A stretch of 64,000 nt of DNA. It comes from Sporosarcina ureae. Lineage in GTDB: Bacteria; Bacillota; Bacilli; Bacillales_A; Planococcaceae. The stretch is taken from contig NZ_CP015207.1 in assembly GCF_002101375.1 (NCBI RefSeq), positions 2,682,001 through 2,746,000 on the forward strand, in the 5' to 3' direction. The notes beneath the pieces were generated by a model that was not told where the DNA came from, ran no database searches, and saw nothing but the letters and a program-made list of their open reading frames with translations. Positions 7,762 through 17,116 of the stretch are shown piece after piece; positions within the stretch are counted from its first letter, which is position 1; each line of letters starts with the position of its first letter. The position numbers and the translations under genes were made by a program.

Positions 7762-10056
7762 TTGCTGTCTCGCACGAAGCGGAAGGTAGTCGTTACCGCT
7801 ATGTCAGCAGCTATGCTCATTTCATTGCCATTTTCAGCGGCGGCGAGCACGAAAGTTGTTTCTAGTTACCCCGTGTCTTCAGGTGTTACTTATTCTCACT
7901 ATACATATTCAGCAAGTAGTCACATCAATCACATAGGCGTGAATCTCAGTGATCCATTCACGAAATTGAAAATGGGTCTTCCCGCACCTATTTCGAAAAC
8001 AGCCCCTACATTGACTTTGGCAAACCGCGATTCAAAAGAAGGTCATCGCGTTGTAGGTGCAGTAAACACTTCGTTTTTCGATATGAACACAGGTATGCCG
8101 ATGTATCTGTTGTCCGAAGGTAATGAAATCGTTAATGGTGGTGTCATCTCGAATGCAAGTTCATTCTATGTCAGCCATCCAATTGCATTTGGTGTGACGA
8201 GTAATGGTCTTTCCGAAATTGATTATTTCAATCTAGGAATTGAAGTGGGAGTCAATGGTAATGTCTTTCAAATGACGGGCCTTAACCGTGAGCGTCAGGC
8301 GGATGAAACCATCATCTTCACTCCGCAGCATGTGAAAAACTCAACCGGTTCCAATGAATACGGCATTGAATTAGTCGTTGAAACAGATGCGCCGATCACA
8401 TCGACCCATTATGGGCAGCAACTTCAAGGTAAAGTGGTCAAAGTACGTGGTTACGGCGATAAGCAGGCAGCAACGATACCGAAAAATGGTTTTGTTGTAT
8501 CTATCCATGGGAAAAAAGGATTGGAACGATTCAAATCCGTCGCTGTTGGAGATCCGCTGTCCTTGAATCTATCAATCGATGATAAATGGAAAGACTCTGA
8601 ATTTATGATGGCGAGTGGGCCGATGCTTGTGAAAGACGGACAACGCCATATCACGATGGATACGAATAACTGGCGTGCGACCGCAAAGACGGCTAGAACG
8701 GCTATTGCAATCAGTAAAGATAAAAAGCAAGTTCATATGGTGACCGTTGATTCAAGAGCAGGATATAGTAACGGCATGACATTGATCCAATTTGCAAATT
8801 ATCTTGTATCACAAGGATATGACCGCGCGTTGAACTTTGACGGTGGCGGGTCTACTACGATGGGAATTCGCAATTATGGCAGTAACGAAGTAGTATTGGC
8901 TAATCGTACATCCAATTCGACACAACGAAATATCTCGGCAATTCTCGAAGCGGTAAGTACCGCACCAACTGGGCAACCAGCACATGTGAGTGTTTCCCGT
9001 TCTCAAATGGGAGAAATGTTGGTCGGTGCTACAGCCGATTTGAAAATCAATCATGTATTGGATGCGCATTATAATCCCATTGTGCCGAGCGCTTCCCAAT
9101 TGAAAACGACGTCTGCAAAAGGAACGGTTGAAGGAACAGGTCTGACATATAAAGCGGTTCAGGCAGGAGAAGATCGCATCAGCGTCAACTACGGATTAGC
9201 TGAACAATCTTTCCCCATCACGGTCATTGACCAACCTGCAAGACTCGACGTGAAGTCTTCTGCAACAAGTGTCAAGCCAGGTGAAAAAATCACATTTACT
9301 GCTACTCCGGCAGATGCTTCCGGTAAACCGATCATCTATCAACCACACCAATTAGTATGGAGTGTCACAGGTAATATTGGTTCGATTACTTCATCTGGAA
9401 CGTTTACGGCAACAACAGTTGGTAAAGGGCAAGTGCAGGCGACTCTTGGCAAGAAAGTGATTTCTGTACCGGTTGAAGTGAAATCCACTGAAGGCCCACC
9501 TGCGCCACCTATTATAGATAATCCGAATAAAGAATTGTTCAAAGATGTACCTTTATCGTATGCGTACGCGACAGAAATCTATTTCTTACGTGATCGAGGT
9601 ATTATTAATGGAGATACAGACGGAACATTCAATCCGGGTAACACTTTGTCAAGAGAGCACGCGGCATTGATTTTAAGCCGAGCTTTCAATTTATCACCGG
9701 CAGAGGAAGCACGTAAAGAATTCAGTGATGTTCCAAAGACACATCGCTATTACAAAGAAATCAGTGCGATCGCCAATGCCAATATCGTAGGCGGTTATTC
9801 TGATGGGACATTTAATCCGACAGGACAGTTGACTCGTTCGCAGATGGCGATGATTTTAGTCAAAGCCTATAATTTAGAAGGAGAGTCTGCGAAGAAATTC
9901 ATAGACGTTTCCCCACAGCATGGTGCGTACAAGCAAATTCATATTTTGGCAAACCACGGCATTACAACTGGAAATGAAAAAGGGGAATTCATGCCAGGCA
10001 AGCCGGTCAACCGTGCTCAATTCAGTGCGTTCTTATATAGAAGTATAGAAAAGTAA
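7762..10056 (+). CDS. SLH-domain phosphodiester glycosidase (NAGPA/DUF2233 family)
   Basis: This is a secreted 764-aa protein. A signal peptide ends around AAAS (residue 30). A NAGPA-type phosphodiester glycosidase domain spans about 60-400, with AVNTSFFDM near the start and the signature NFDGGGSTTM near residue 357. This family removes GlcNAc from phosphodiesters and often occurs in exopolysaccharide loci. An Ig-like region (about 405-575) leads to three C-terminal SLH domains (about 590-760), the opposite end from the other SLH proteins here. The start is uncertain: TTG 7762 is the only standard in-frame start, but the good RBS at 7731-7739 is 22 bases away, and an in-frame ATC at 7747 has ideal spacing. 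Confidence 0.85.
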   Translation: MLSRTKRKVVVTAMSAAMLISLPFSAAASTKVVSSYPVSSGVTYSHYTYSASSHINHIGVNLSDPFTKLKMGLPAPISKTAPTLTLANRDSKEGHRVVGAVNTSFFDMNTGMPMYLLSEGNEIVNGGVISNASSFYVSHPIAFGVTSNGLSEIDYFNLGIEVGVNGNVFQMTGLNRERQADETIIFTPQHVKNSTGSNEYGIELVVETDAPITSTHYGQQLQGKVVKVRGYGDKQAATIPKNGFVVSIHGKKGLERFKSVAVGDPLSLNLSIDDKWKDSEFMMASGPMLVKDGQRHITMDTNNWRATAKTARTAIAISKDKKQVHMVTVDSRAGYSNGMTLIQFANYLVSQGYDRALNFDGGGSTTMGIRNYGSNEVVLANRTSNSTQRNISAILEAVSTAPTGQPAHVSVSRSQMGEMLVGATADLKINHVLDAHYNPIVPSASQLKTTSAKGTVEGTGLTYKAVQAGEDRISVNYGLAEQSFPITVIDQPARLDVKSSATSVKPGEKITFTATPADASGKPIIYQPHQLVWSVTGNIGSITSSGTFTATTVGKGQVQATLGKKVISVPVEVKSTEGPPAPPIIDNPNKELFKDVPLSYAYATEIYFLRDRGIINGDTDGTFNPGNTLSREHAALILSRAFNLSPAEEARKEFSDVPKTHRYYKEISAIANANIVGGYSDGTFNPTGQLTRSQMAMILVKAYNLEGESAKKFIDVSPQHGAYKQIHILANHGITTGNEKGEFMPGKPVNRAQFSAFLYRSIEK

Positions 10057-10060
10057 TAAT

Positions 10061-10114
10061 AGAAGCTTTCCAATCCTTGGTGTGTTCTTGGATTGGAAGG
10101 CTTCTCTGTCTTTT
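10061..10114 (+). terminator. Terminator after the NAGPA-SLH gene
   Basis: A long stem AGAAGC-TTTCCAATCC/GGATTGGAA-GGCTTCT (10061-10107) with an 11-base loop is followed by CTGTCTTTT. Confidence 0.75.
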
Positions 10115-10178
10115 GAATACACTATAAAAGGTCACTCTGCTATACTTATAGCAAATGAACTGCAGAGGATGGTATAAA

Positions 10179-11327
10179 TTGAAAATAGGAATAGTAGGGA
10201 ACTACGGAAATGACAATAATGGCGATGAAGCCATTTTATTGAGTCTTATTTCACAAGTTACATCGACGTTCAATGTCCCAAGTGACGTCATTACGGTATT
10301 CAGCAATAACCCGAAGCAAACTGCGAAGCGCTATCAAGTAATGAGTGCACCTTTATATTATAAAAAAGGCAACGCAGTGAAAACGTTTGGTGCTACATAC
10401 CTTCAAAACAAAAAGATTGTTAAAACCTTCGACTTGTTGATTATAGGTGGTGGCGGAATTCTAATGGATCTGTATAAACGCGAAGCACCATTATACGGAT
10501 CATACGCTATGATGGCTAAAAATTCTGGTGTCCCTTATGTCATTTATGGCTGTGGGGCAGGACCTCTTAGCAGTGAGTTAGGCAAATGGTTCATCCGGTA
10601 TATGAGCAAACATGCTGAAAGTATTTCAGTGAGAGATCCTGAATCCGCTGAATTATTGAAGTCAGTAGGCGTACAGAAACCTGTGGAAGTGATAGGGGAT
10701 CCGGCATTTTCATTAAAACGTGAGCGCACAGTGACAGCTGATCGTCCGTTGAAAATCGGGATTACAGCTGTACCCTATTATCATGCTGGCTACTGGCCGG
10801 AAAGCAAAGAAGATATCTATCAACAATATATAGAAGGAATGGCGAGAAACTTAGATGAATTAGCGGCTAAACATCCTGTAGAAATCACATTCTTTGCTAC
10901 AAAGTTCCCTCAAGATGCCGATGTTACGAAAGATATTCAATCCTTAATGAAGGAAGCTCAAAAAACGACTATAATCGATCGTAATTTATTACCAGTAGAT
11001 TTACTGCAAATTTCTGCTGAACAAGATATAGTAATTGGCACAAGATTGCACTCGTTGATCTTAGCAACATGCACGGCAACACCTGTTATCGCGGTCTGCT
11101 ACCATCATAAAGTGACAGACTTCATGAAACTTGCAGATCTATCAGATGTGGCGATTCCAATTGGTGAAATGCATACAGCGGACGATCACTTCACTAAAGC
11201 TTTTGATGCACTGGCAGTAGACTGGCAAGGTACATGTGCAAAAACCGCAGAACTTTCCGCTTCATTATATAAAGAAGCGATGAAAGGGACAAAACAATTT
11301 ACGGACGCAATTAAAAAGAACAAATAA
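10179..11327 (+). CDS. csaB: CsaB polysaccharide pyruvyl transferase
   Basis: CsaB adds pyruvate ketal groups to secondary cell wall polysaccharide, creating the ligand that SLH domains bind. The 382-aa protein starts MKIGIVGNYGNDNNGDEAIL, has the Gly-rich LLIIGGGGILMD segment near residue 88, and the late GTRLHSLILA segment near residue 288 typical of the family. I chose TTG 10179 because AGAGGA at 10164-10169 lies 9 bases upstream and the family N-terminus begins there; ATG 10155 has no RBS. It explains why so many SLH proteins are encoded around it. Confidence 0.92.
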   Translation: MKIGIVGNYGNDNNGDEAILLSLISQVTSTFNVPSDVITVFSNNPKQTAKRYQVMSAPLYYKKGNAVKTFGATYLQNKKIVKTFDLLIIGGGGILMDLYKREAPLYGSYAMMAKNSGVPYVIYGCGAGPLSSELGKWFIRYMSKHAESISVRDPESAELLKSVGVQKPVEVIGDPAFSLKRERTVTADRPLKIGITAVPYYHAGYWPESKEDIYQQYIEGMARNLDELAAKHPVEITFFATKFPQDADVTKDIQSLMKEAQKTTIIDRNLLPVDLLQISAEQDIVIGTRLHSLILATCTATPVIAVCYHHKVTDFMKLADLSDVAIPIGEMHTADDHFTKAFDALAVDWQGTCAKTAELSASLYKEAMKGTKQFTDAIKKNK

Positions 11328-11331
11328 AAAA

Positions 11332-11355
11332 AGCATATGAAATGAGTCATATGCT
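11332..11355 (-). terminator. Terminator for the LytTR gene
   Basis: The stem AGCATATGA/TCATATGCT is followed on the minus strand by seven T (the A run at about 11325-11331). Confidence 0.65.
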
Positions 11356-11357
11356 CC

Positions 11358-11406
11358 GACTGAAGACCAACCGAGAATTACTTGGAATGGTGTTCAGTCT
11401 TTTTTA
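11358..11406 (+). terminator. Terminator for csaB
   Basis: GACTGAAGACC pairs with GGTGTTCAGTC across a loop of about 20 bases, and TTTTTTA follows. Confidence 0.6.
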
Positions 11407-11408
11407 TA

Positions 11409-12083
11409 TTAAAAACCTAAAAGCGACCGCACTTCATTCACATACGTTTGACTAACTGGCAATTCCGTACCGTCTTTTAGTTTAATTACAAGATTCGAAG
11501 AAAAGTCTCGCGAAATCTTTTCAATACAATTCATATTAATAATGTATGAACGATGAATACGTAGGAAATACCGCGGCAAACGAAGGTGTAAATCTTTCAG
11601 CGTGAAACTAATATTATAATTCTCACCCGCTGTGTAAAACCATGTTTTCTTATGTAAACTTTCTACATAACTGACTTGGTCTAAAGGGATGGGGAACCAC
11701 TCATCATCTTTCTTCCCGGTTAGGAACTGTAACTGAGCTTTTTTGAGTACGTGGAAGTTAGGCGGAAGGATAATGATTAACGCGCCATTTTCTCCCTGCA
11801 CGTCAATAGGATAGCCAATACCGAAGTAAGACGTACCATAAAGGGAATTATCCATGACAACTTCCACTTTGCGCTGATCTTTGATCGTAACTTCCGCGAT
11901 ACTGCCCGTCTGGATATGCTGGCCTTCCTTCAAATGAATATCATGCATGCCTGGAACATAATAAATATACTGCTCAGATACTGCGATAGCTATAGACGCG
12001 TCTTTTGGAACCCAGTCTTCTAATACAGAAGCGTATTGATTCAGAATTTTCTTTGGGATATCGATATTTTCCATAATCTTCAT
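11409..12083 (-). CDS. LytTR-family transcription regulator
   Basis: This is a 224-aa DNA-binding protein. The C-terminal ~100 residues form a LytTR domain (VSYVESLHKKTWFYT, then RYFLRIHRSYIINMNCI and LPVSQTYV). The N-terminal ~115 residues resemble a PAS-like sensory domain and carry no receiver phosphoacceptor motif, so it is not a classical response regulator. It is divergent from aceA with a 201-bp gap, so control of isocitrate lyase is a reasonable inference. The ATG is preceded by AAGGGGA. Confidence 0.85.
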   Translation of the reverse strand: MKIMENIDIPKKILNQYASVLEDWVPKDASIAIAVSEQYIYYVPGMHDIHLKEGQHIQTGSIAEVTIKDQRKVEVVMDNSLYGTSYFGIGYPIDVQGENGALIIILPPNFHVLKKAQLQFLTGKKDDEWFPIPLDQVSYVESLHKKTWFYTAGENYNISFTLKDLHLRLPRYFLRIHRSYIINMNCIEKISRDFSSNLVIKLKDGTELPVSQTYVNEVRSLLGF

Positions 12084-12179
12084 AAAATCCCCTTTTTATA
12101 TAATTTTATTCCAATGTATGCCCTTTCATCCATTCTACCATTCTTTCATCCTCTAAAAAAGCCTTTTTGTCGAAATGGA

Positions 12180-12208
12180 CTGACAATTCTGAAGCACTGT
12201 TATATAGT
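12180..12208 (+). promoter_or_regulatory. Promoter of aceA with CTGTTA repeats
   Basis: CTGACA (12180-12185) and TATAGT (12203-12208) are separated by 17 bp. CTGTTAT repeats start at 12197 and 12227 and an inverted GTAACAG lies near 12244; these could be an operator for the divergent LytTR regulator, but that is speculative. Confidence 0.5.
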
Positions 12209-12284
12209 AATACATAACGAAGATAGCTGTTATGAAACAGATTGTAACAGTTAGCCGTTGAAAAATTGGGAAGGTGTGAAGATA

Positions 12285-13565
12285 ATGTCAACTAGACAAG
12301 AACAAATTGCACAACTGGAGAAAAGCTGGGCCGAGGATAGCCGTTGGAAAGGAATCAAACGTAACTACACTGCTGAGGATGTAGTTAAACTAAGAGGTTC
12401 ACTTCTAATTCAAAATACACTAGCTGAAAAGGGTGCTGCTCGCCTTTGGGAATCTCTTCATGAAGAGGATTTCATTAATGCACTAGGTGCACTAACGGGT
12501 AACCAAGCAGTTCAACAAGTTAAAGCTGGTCTACAAGCTATTTATCTAAGCGGATGGCAAGTTGCTGCTGATGCAAACCTTGCAGGACAAATGTATCCTG
12601 ACCAAAGTTTATATCCAGCAAACTCTGTACCTGCAGTTGTTAAGCGCATCAACCAAGCACTTCAACGTGCAGACCAAATCGACCATGCTGAAGGCCGTGA
12701 AGACGGATTTAATTGGTTCGCTCCAATCGTAGCTGACATGGAAGCTGGTTTCGGTGGTCCATTGAACGTGTTTGAATTGATGAAAGGCATGATCGAAGCT
12801 GGAGCTGCTGGTGTTCACTTGGAAGACCAATTAGCATCAGAAAAGAAATGTGGACACTTGGGTGGTAAAGTACTTCTTCCAACTCAAAACGCAGTTCGTA
12901 ACCTTACAGCTGCACGTCTAGCTGCTGACGTACTAGGTGTTGATACAGTCATCATCGCTCGTACTGACGCTGACGCTGCGGATATGGTAACTAGCGACAT
13001 CGATCCAATCGACGCTCCATTCATCACGGGAGAGCGCACGAACGAAGGATTCTTCAAAACTACACCAGGTATCAAACAAGCAATCGCACGTGGACTTGCT
13101 TATGCTGAATATGCTGATCTAGTATGGTGTGAAACTTCTCACCCATCACTTGAAGAAGCACAAGAATTCGCTGATGCAATTCACGCGAAATTCCCTGAAA
13201 AAATGCTTGCTTATAACTGTTCACCATCATTCAACTGGAAAGCGAATCTTGATCAAGAAACAATCGCGAAGTACCAAGTGGAGCTTGGTAAGATGGGCTA
13301 CAAGTTCCAGTTCGTAACACTTGCTGGTTTCCACTCATTAAACCACAGCATGTTCGAATTGGCACATGGCTACAAAACTCGCGGAATGGCTGCTTACTCA
13401 GAGCTTCAGCAAGCTGAGTTTGAAAACGAATCAAAAGGATATACTGCTACTCGTCACCAACGTGAAGTTGGAACAGGTTACTTTGACGAAGTTACACAAG
13501 TTATCTCTGAAGGTCAATCTTCAACAACTGCTATGTCTGGTTCAACTGAAACAGCACAGTTCTAA
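12285..13565 (+). CDS. aceA: Isocitrate lyase
   Basis: Isocitrate lyase cleaves isocitrate to succinate and glyoxylate, the first step of the glyoxylate shunt in the cytoplasm. The 426-aa protein carries the catalytic KKCGHLGGK segment near residue 187, the metal-binding ADMEAGFGG and the C-terminal [16 protein letters not shown] 12285 is preceded by GGGAAGGTG at 8-bp spacing, which rules out the earlier in-frame TTG at 12258. No malate synthase gene is adjacent; the next gene is a glyoxylate-type aminotransferase. Codon use is smooth and typical of a highly expressed gene. Confidence 0.96.
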   Translation: MSTRQEQIAQLEKSWAEDSRWKGIKRNYTAEDVVKLRGSLLIQNTLAEKGAARLWESLHEEDFINALGALTGNQAVQQVKAGLQAIYLSGWQVAADANLAGQMYPDQSLYPANSVPAVVKRINQALQRADQIDHAEGREDGFNWFAPIVADMEAGFGGPLNVFELMKGMIEAGAAGVHLEDQLASEKKCGHLGGKVLLPTQNAVRNLTAARLAADVLGVDTVIIARTDADAADMVTSDIDPIDAPFITGERTNEGFFKTTPGIKQAIARGLAYAEYADLVWCETSHPSLEEAQEFADAIHAKFPEKMLAYNCSPSFNWKANLDQETIAKYQVELGKMGYKFQFVTLAGFHSLNHSMFELAHGYKTRGMAAYSELQQAEFENESKGYTATRHQREVGTGYFDEVTQVISEGQSSTTAMSGSTETAQF

Positions 13566-13680
13566 TAGTATAATTGCTTTACCGAATGTGACCTTTGGGA
13601 GAAAGTTTCATTCATTGCAACAAAGGGGTATTCATATGATAACGGGGTCACACCATCTTCAATTAGATAGTGTGAAGTGT

Positions 13681-13721
13681 GGAGGGAATTGGATATATAC
13701 ATCCAATCCCTCCTTTTCTTT
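13681..13721 (+). terminator. Terminator after aceA
   Basis: GGAGGGAATTGGA pairs with TCCAATCCCTCC over a short TATATACA loop, followed by TTTTCTTTT. Confidence 0.85.
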
Positions 13722-13790
13722 TGATTGAAAAATTAAAATAGTTTGTATAGTATAGAAGATATGTACTTCATTAAGAGGAGGAATTAAATA

Positions 13791-14960
13791 ATGAGAAATA
13801 AAGAAATGCTGTTAATCCCTGGACCCACACCAGTAGTCGATTCTATCTATGATGCAATGGCCAGTGAGACATGGTCACATACTGATCCGCGTTTTGTGAA
13901 AATCTATAAACATACTATTGATCAAACGAGAGAGATCTTTAATACAGACGGTGAAGTATTTGTAGTCGCCGGTTCAGGAACAATCGGAATGGAAATGGCG
14001 ATTGTCAATACAGTTGCTGAAGGAGAAAAACTTCTCGTCGTTAGCCAAGGGTACTTCGGAGACCGTTTCATTAAATTGGGACAAGCATTCGGTATTCAAG
14101 TAGACGTATTACAATCCGAATGGGGTCAGCAAGTATCACCTAAGGAAATCGACCAGAAATTGTCTGAAGGGAATTATAAGGCAGTTACTGTGACGCACGC
14201 AGATACTTCCACTGGAGTAAGGATTGATTTGGAAGCAGTTGTGCCCGTTATTAAGAAGCATGGTGCTCTTGTTATTGTAGACGGCGTTTGTGCGACTACT
14301 GCAATGGATGAGGATATGAGTAAAGAATACGGTGGGGTAGGCAACACGATTGATATCGTCTTGACTGGATCCCAGAAAGCGATTGGAGTTCCACCAGGCA
14401 TTGCGCTCGTAGCGTTTAATCAGAAAGCTTTGGAAGCTCGTGCCGCCATGGAGCGAGTGCAAGCTTACTATTGTGATATTTATAATTGGATTCCGATCAT
14501 GCATGATCCTTCAAAATATTTCGCAACGCCTGCAGTCAACTTAGTGTATGCGTTAGAAGAGGGATTACGTATCGTATTGGAAGAAGGGCTAGACGCGAGA
14601 ATTCAACGTCATCAAGCATTCGGTCGCGCTGTCCGACAGAGTCTAGCGGTCTATGGTATGAATGCGATTGCAACAGAAGAAGTGGCGGCACCAACATTGA
14701 GCTGTATTTTGTATCCTGAAGGTATTGATGACGGAAAGTTCCGTGCGGCTATGGCGGAGAAAGGGACAGTCCTATCCGGTTCACTCGCCCATTTAGCAGG
14801 CAAGGCGTTCCGTATCGGACATATGGGGAATACTACAGCGGATATGCTGGAGAAGGCAGTTATGCAAATTGGTGAAACGTTGAACGAGATGGGGCATGAA
14901 GTAGATATTTCTAAAGCGCAAAGTGTATTTGCGAAAGAAGTTAATCAGCTGATTGTCTAA
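13791..14960 (+). CDS. Alanine-glyoxylate-type class V aminotransferase
   Basis: This is a PLP-dependent class V aminotransferase of 389 aa. Features are the N-terminal LLIPGPTPV, AGSGTIGME (phosphate-binding), THADTSTGV, VDGVCA (PLP aspartate) and TGSQKAIGVPPG with the Schiff-base lysine near residue 195. It resembles alanine-glyoxylate and PucG-type ureidoglycine-glyoxylate aminotransferases. Its position after aceA suggests it converts glyoxylate to glycine, but no purine-degradation genes are nearby, so I favour the alanine-glyoxylate or serine-glyoxylate role. GAGGAGG lies 8 bases before the ATG. The two genes are separated by a terminator, so they are not one operon. Confidence 0.88.
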   Translation: MRNKEMLLIPGPTPVVDSIYDAMASETWSHTDPRFVKIYKHTIDQTREIFNTDGEVFVVAGSGTIGMEMAIVNTVAEGEKLLVVSQGYFGDRFIKLGQAFGIQVDVLQSEWGQQVSPKEIDQKLSEGNYKAVTVTHADTSTGVRIDLEAVVPVIKKHGALVIVDGVCATTAMDEDMSKEYGGVGNTIDIVLTGSQKAIGVPPGIALVAFNQKALEARAAMERVQAYYCDIYNWIPIMHDPSKYFATPAVNLVYALEEGLRIVLEEGLDARIQRHQAFGRAVRQSLAVYGMNAIATEEVAAPTLSCILYPEGIDDGKFRAAMAEKGTVLSGSLAHLAGKAFRIGHMGNTTADMLEKAVMQIGETLNEMGHEVDISKAQSVFAKEVNQLIV

Positions 14961-14969
14961 TAAAATGAT

Positions 14970-15006
14970 CCGTTGTGAGGAGCTTGCTTCTTATAACGGT
15001 TTTTTA
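14970..15006 (+). terminator. Terminator after the aminotransferase
   Basis: CCGTTGTGAGGA pairs with TTCTTATAACGG only if G-U pairs are allowed, so it is a plus-strand RNA hairpin, followed by six T. Confidence 0.75.
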
Positions 15007-15059
15007 GTTTGGTAAGCGGCTAGTGATTGGAGCCACTTTCTTGCTGAGTCTACGACGGC

Positions 15060-15690
15060 AGATGTCATTGTTGGATTGCGATTCTGTTAGGAGTTTGTGG
15101 TTTCGCTAGCAATGTAAGTGTAATGCTCATTGTCCCCACTACGGCGCTGGTGGATGGCTTTCGCAAGGAGCCACAGACAGGAAGTGCGCCTGTCTCTGTC
15201 TCCTTACTTCGCCTACCACAGCAGGCGCCTTCGTTAGATAGTGTGTGGGGTAGTTTGGATAATTGTTTTAAATGGAAGTAGTGCTGTTGGATTACGTTAC
15301 TGTTAGGAGTATGTGGTTTTGCTAGCAATGTAAGTGTAATGCTCATTGTCCCCACTACGGCGCTGGTGGATGGCTTTCGCAAGGAGCCACAGACAGGAAG
15401 TGCGCCTGTCTCTGTCTCCTTACTTCGCCTACCACAGCAGGCGCCTTCGTTAGATTGTGTGGGGCAGTTTGGATACTTGTTTTAAATGGAAGTAATGCTG
15501 TTGGATTACGTTTCTGTTAGGAGTATGTGGTTTTGCTAGCAATGTAAGTGTAATGCTCATTGCCCCCACTGCGGCGCTGGTGGATGGCTTTCGCAAGGAG
15601 CCACAGACAGGAAGTGCGCCTGTCTCTGTCTCCTTACTTCGCCTACCACAGCAGGCGCCTTCGTTAGATAGTGTGTAGGACAGTTCATAC
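15060..15690 (+). repeat. Module A hairpin array, locus 1 (3 copies)
   Basis: Three tandem units of about 215 bp. Each contains an 87-bp hairpin core beginning GGCGCTGGTGGATGGC and ending GCAGGCGCC, at 15143-15229, 15359-15445 and 15573-15659. The stem pairs CTGGTGGATGGC with the GCCTACCACAG side, then CTCCTT/AAGGAG type segments, then CCTGTC/GACAGG. Each unit also starts with a GCTAGCAATG...CATTG stretch. No gene-like frame with an RBS is present. The cores are almost identical while linkers vary slightly, which suggests recent amplification. Confidence 0.85.
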
Positions 15691-17070
15691 ACTTCACTCG
15701 CAAGGAACAAGTGAACGCTATCACCATGTCACTGGTTTTCTTTTTACTAGAAACACAAACTAATTCATTACCCCACAGTAGCGCAGGCACAACTGCGGGG
15801 TAGGCCGTGGCCATGAGACAACTGGCAGCCCCATCGCCAGCTGGCTCATGGCTGTAGGCAATCCCCCACGTGCCTGCGCGGGTTCAGAAAGTGAACACTC
15901 GCTAACTTCAGAATCCAACAATAAGTCGAGCGACGTACCCAACAAAAGTGAGCAAGATGGGCAGTTGGGTAGTGGTTCTGCCAAAAGCGTTTCAAGGTTG
16001 CGTAATAGATGATGTCCCTTGTTTTGCTAGCATCTTCGCTGATAGGGTATAGGACACATTGTTCGCAAAAAACAAGTGATAGCAATCACAATGTCACTGG
16101 TTTTCTTTTTGCTAGAAACACAAACTAATTCATTTCCCTACAGTAGCGCAGGCACAACTGCGGGGTAGGCCGTGGCCATGAGACAACTGGCAGCCCTACC
16201 GCCAGCTGGCTCATGGCTGTAGGCAATCCCCCACGTGCCTGCGCGGGTCGAGAAAGCATACACACACTAATTTTAGTATCCAACAATCAGTCGAGCGACG
16301 TCCCCAACAAAAAGTGAGCAAGACGGGCAGCCATGTAATGGTTCTGCCAAAAGGGTTTCAAGGTTGCGTAATAGATGTTGTCCCTTGTTTTGCTAGCATC
16401 TTCGGGGCACTTCATTCGCAATAAACACTTGATCAGTATCACCATGTTGCTAGTTTTTCTTTGCTAGAAACACAAACTAATTCATTTCCCCAAAGTAGCA
16501 CAGGCACAACTGCGGGGTAGGCCGTGGCCATGAGACAACTGGCAGCCCCATCGCCAGCTGGCTCATGGCTGTAGGCAATCCCCCACGTGCCTGCGCGGGT
16601 CGAGAAAGCATACACACACTAATTTTAGTATCCAACAACCAGTCGAGCGACGTCCCCAACAAAAAGTGAGCAAGAAATACATGTATCACAATGTCACTGG
16701 TTTTCTCTTTGCTAGAAACACAAACTAATTCATTACCCCAAAGTAGCACAGGCACAACTGCGGGGTAGGCCGTGGCCATGAGACAACTGGCAGCCCCATC
16801 GCCAGCTGGCTCATGGCTGGAGGCAATCCCCCACGTGCCTGCGCGGGTCCAGAAAGTGAACACTCGCTAACTTCAGTACCCAAAAATAAGTCGAGCGACG
16901 TCCCCAACAAAAAGTGAGCAAGAAATACATGATAGCTATCACAATGCCACTGTTTTTCTTTTTGTTAGAAACACAAACTAATTCATTTCCCCACGTGCCT
17001 GCGCGGGTCCAGAAAGTGAACACTTGCTAACTTCAGTACACAACAATCAATCGAGCGACGCTATTAACCG
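15691..17070 (+). repeat. Module B hairpin array, locus 1 (4 full copies, 1 remnant)
   Basis: Four copies of a 99-bp imperfect hairpin lie at 15781-15879, 16146-16244, 16498-16596 and 16746-16844. The 3' arm of a fifth, whose left part is deleted, lies near 16989-17004. Outer arms are GCGCAGGCAC and GTGCCTGCGC; inside are GGGG/CCCC, GCCATGAG/CTCATGGC and CTGGC/GCCAG stems. Cores are separated by 150-270 bp linkers with conserved blocks: GATAGCTATC-like palindrome, CTAGAAACACAAACTAATTC upstream and TCGAGCGACG downstream. A longer linker type (after the first and second copies) contains the GTTTTGCTAGCATCTTC segment. The minus-strand frames of 60-130 codons that cross these hairpins lack RBSs. 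Confidence 0.85.
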
Positions 17071-17116
17071 TGCTCTCCACAAAAACACACTATGTTTACA
17101 CAACTGCGCTCGTACA

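Noticed and set aside
15781..17004. Integron attC sites
   Set aside because: Size and imperfect inverted repeats are similar, but no GTTRRRY/RYYYAAC core pairs, no cassettes with genes and no integrase are seen.
15450..17023. Many minus-strand open frames of 60-130 codons with repeated peptides (for example MFTFWTRAGTWG...)
   Set aside because: They coincide with module A and B hairpins, have no ribosome binding sites, start and stop irregularly between copies, and arise because the repeat lacks stops in those frames. The same holds for 30.1-32.55 kb.
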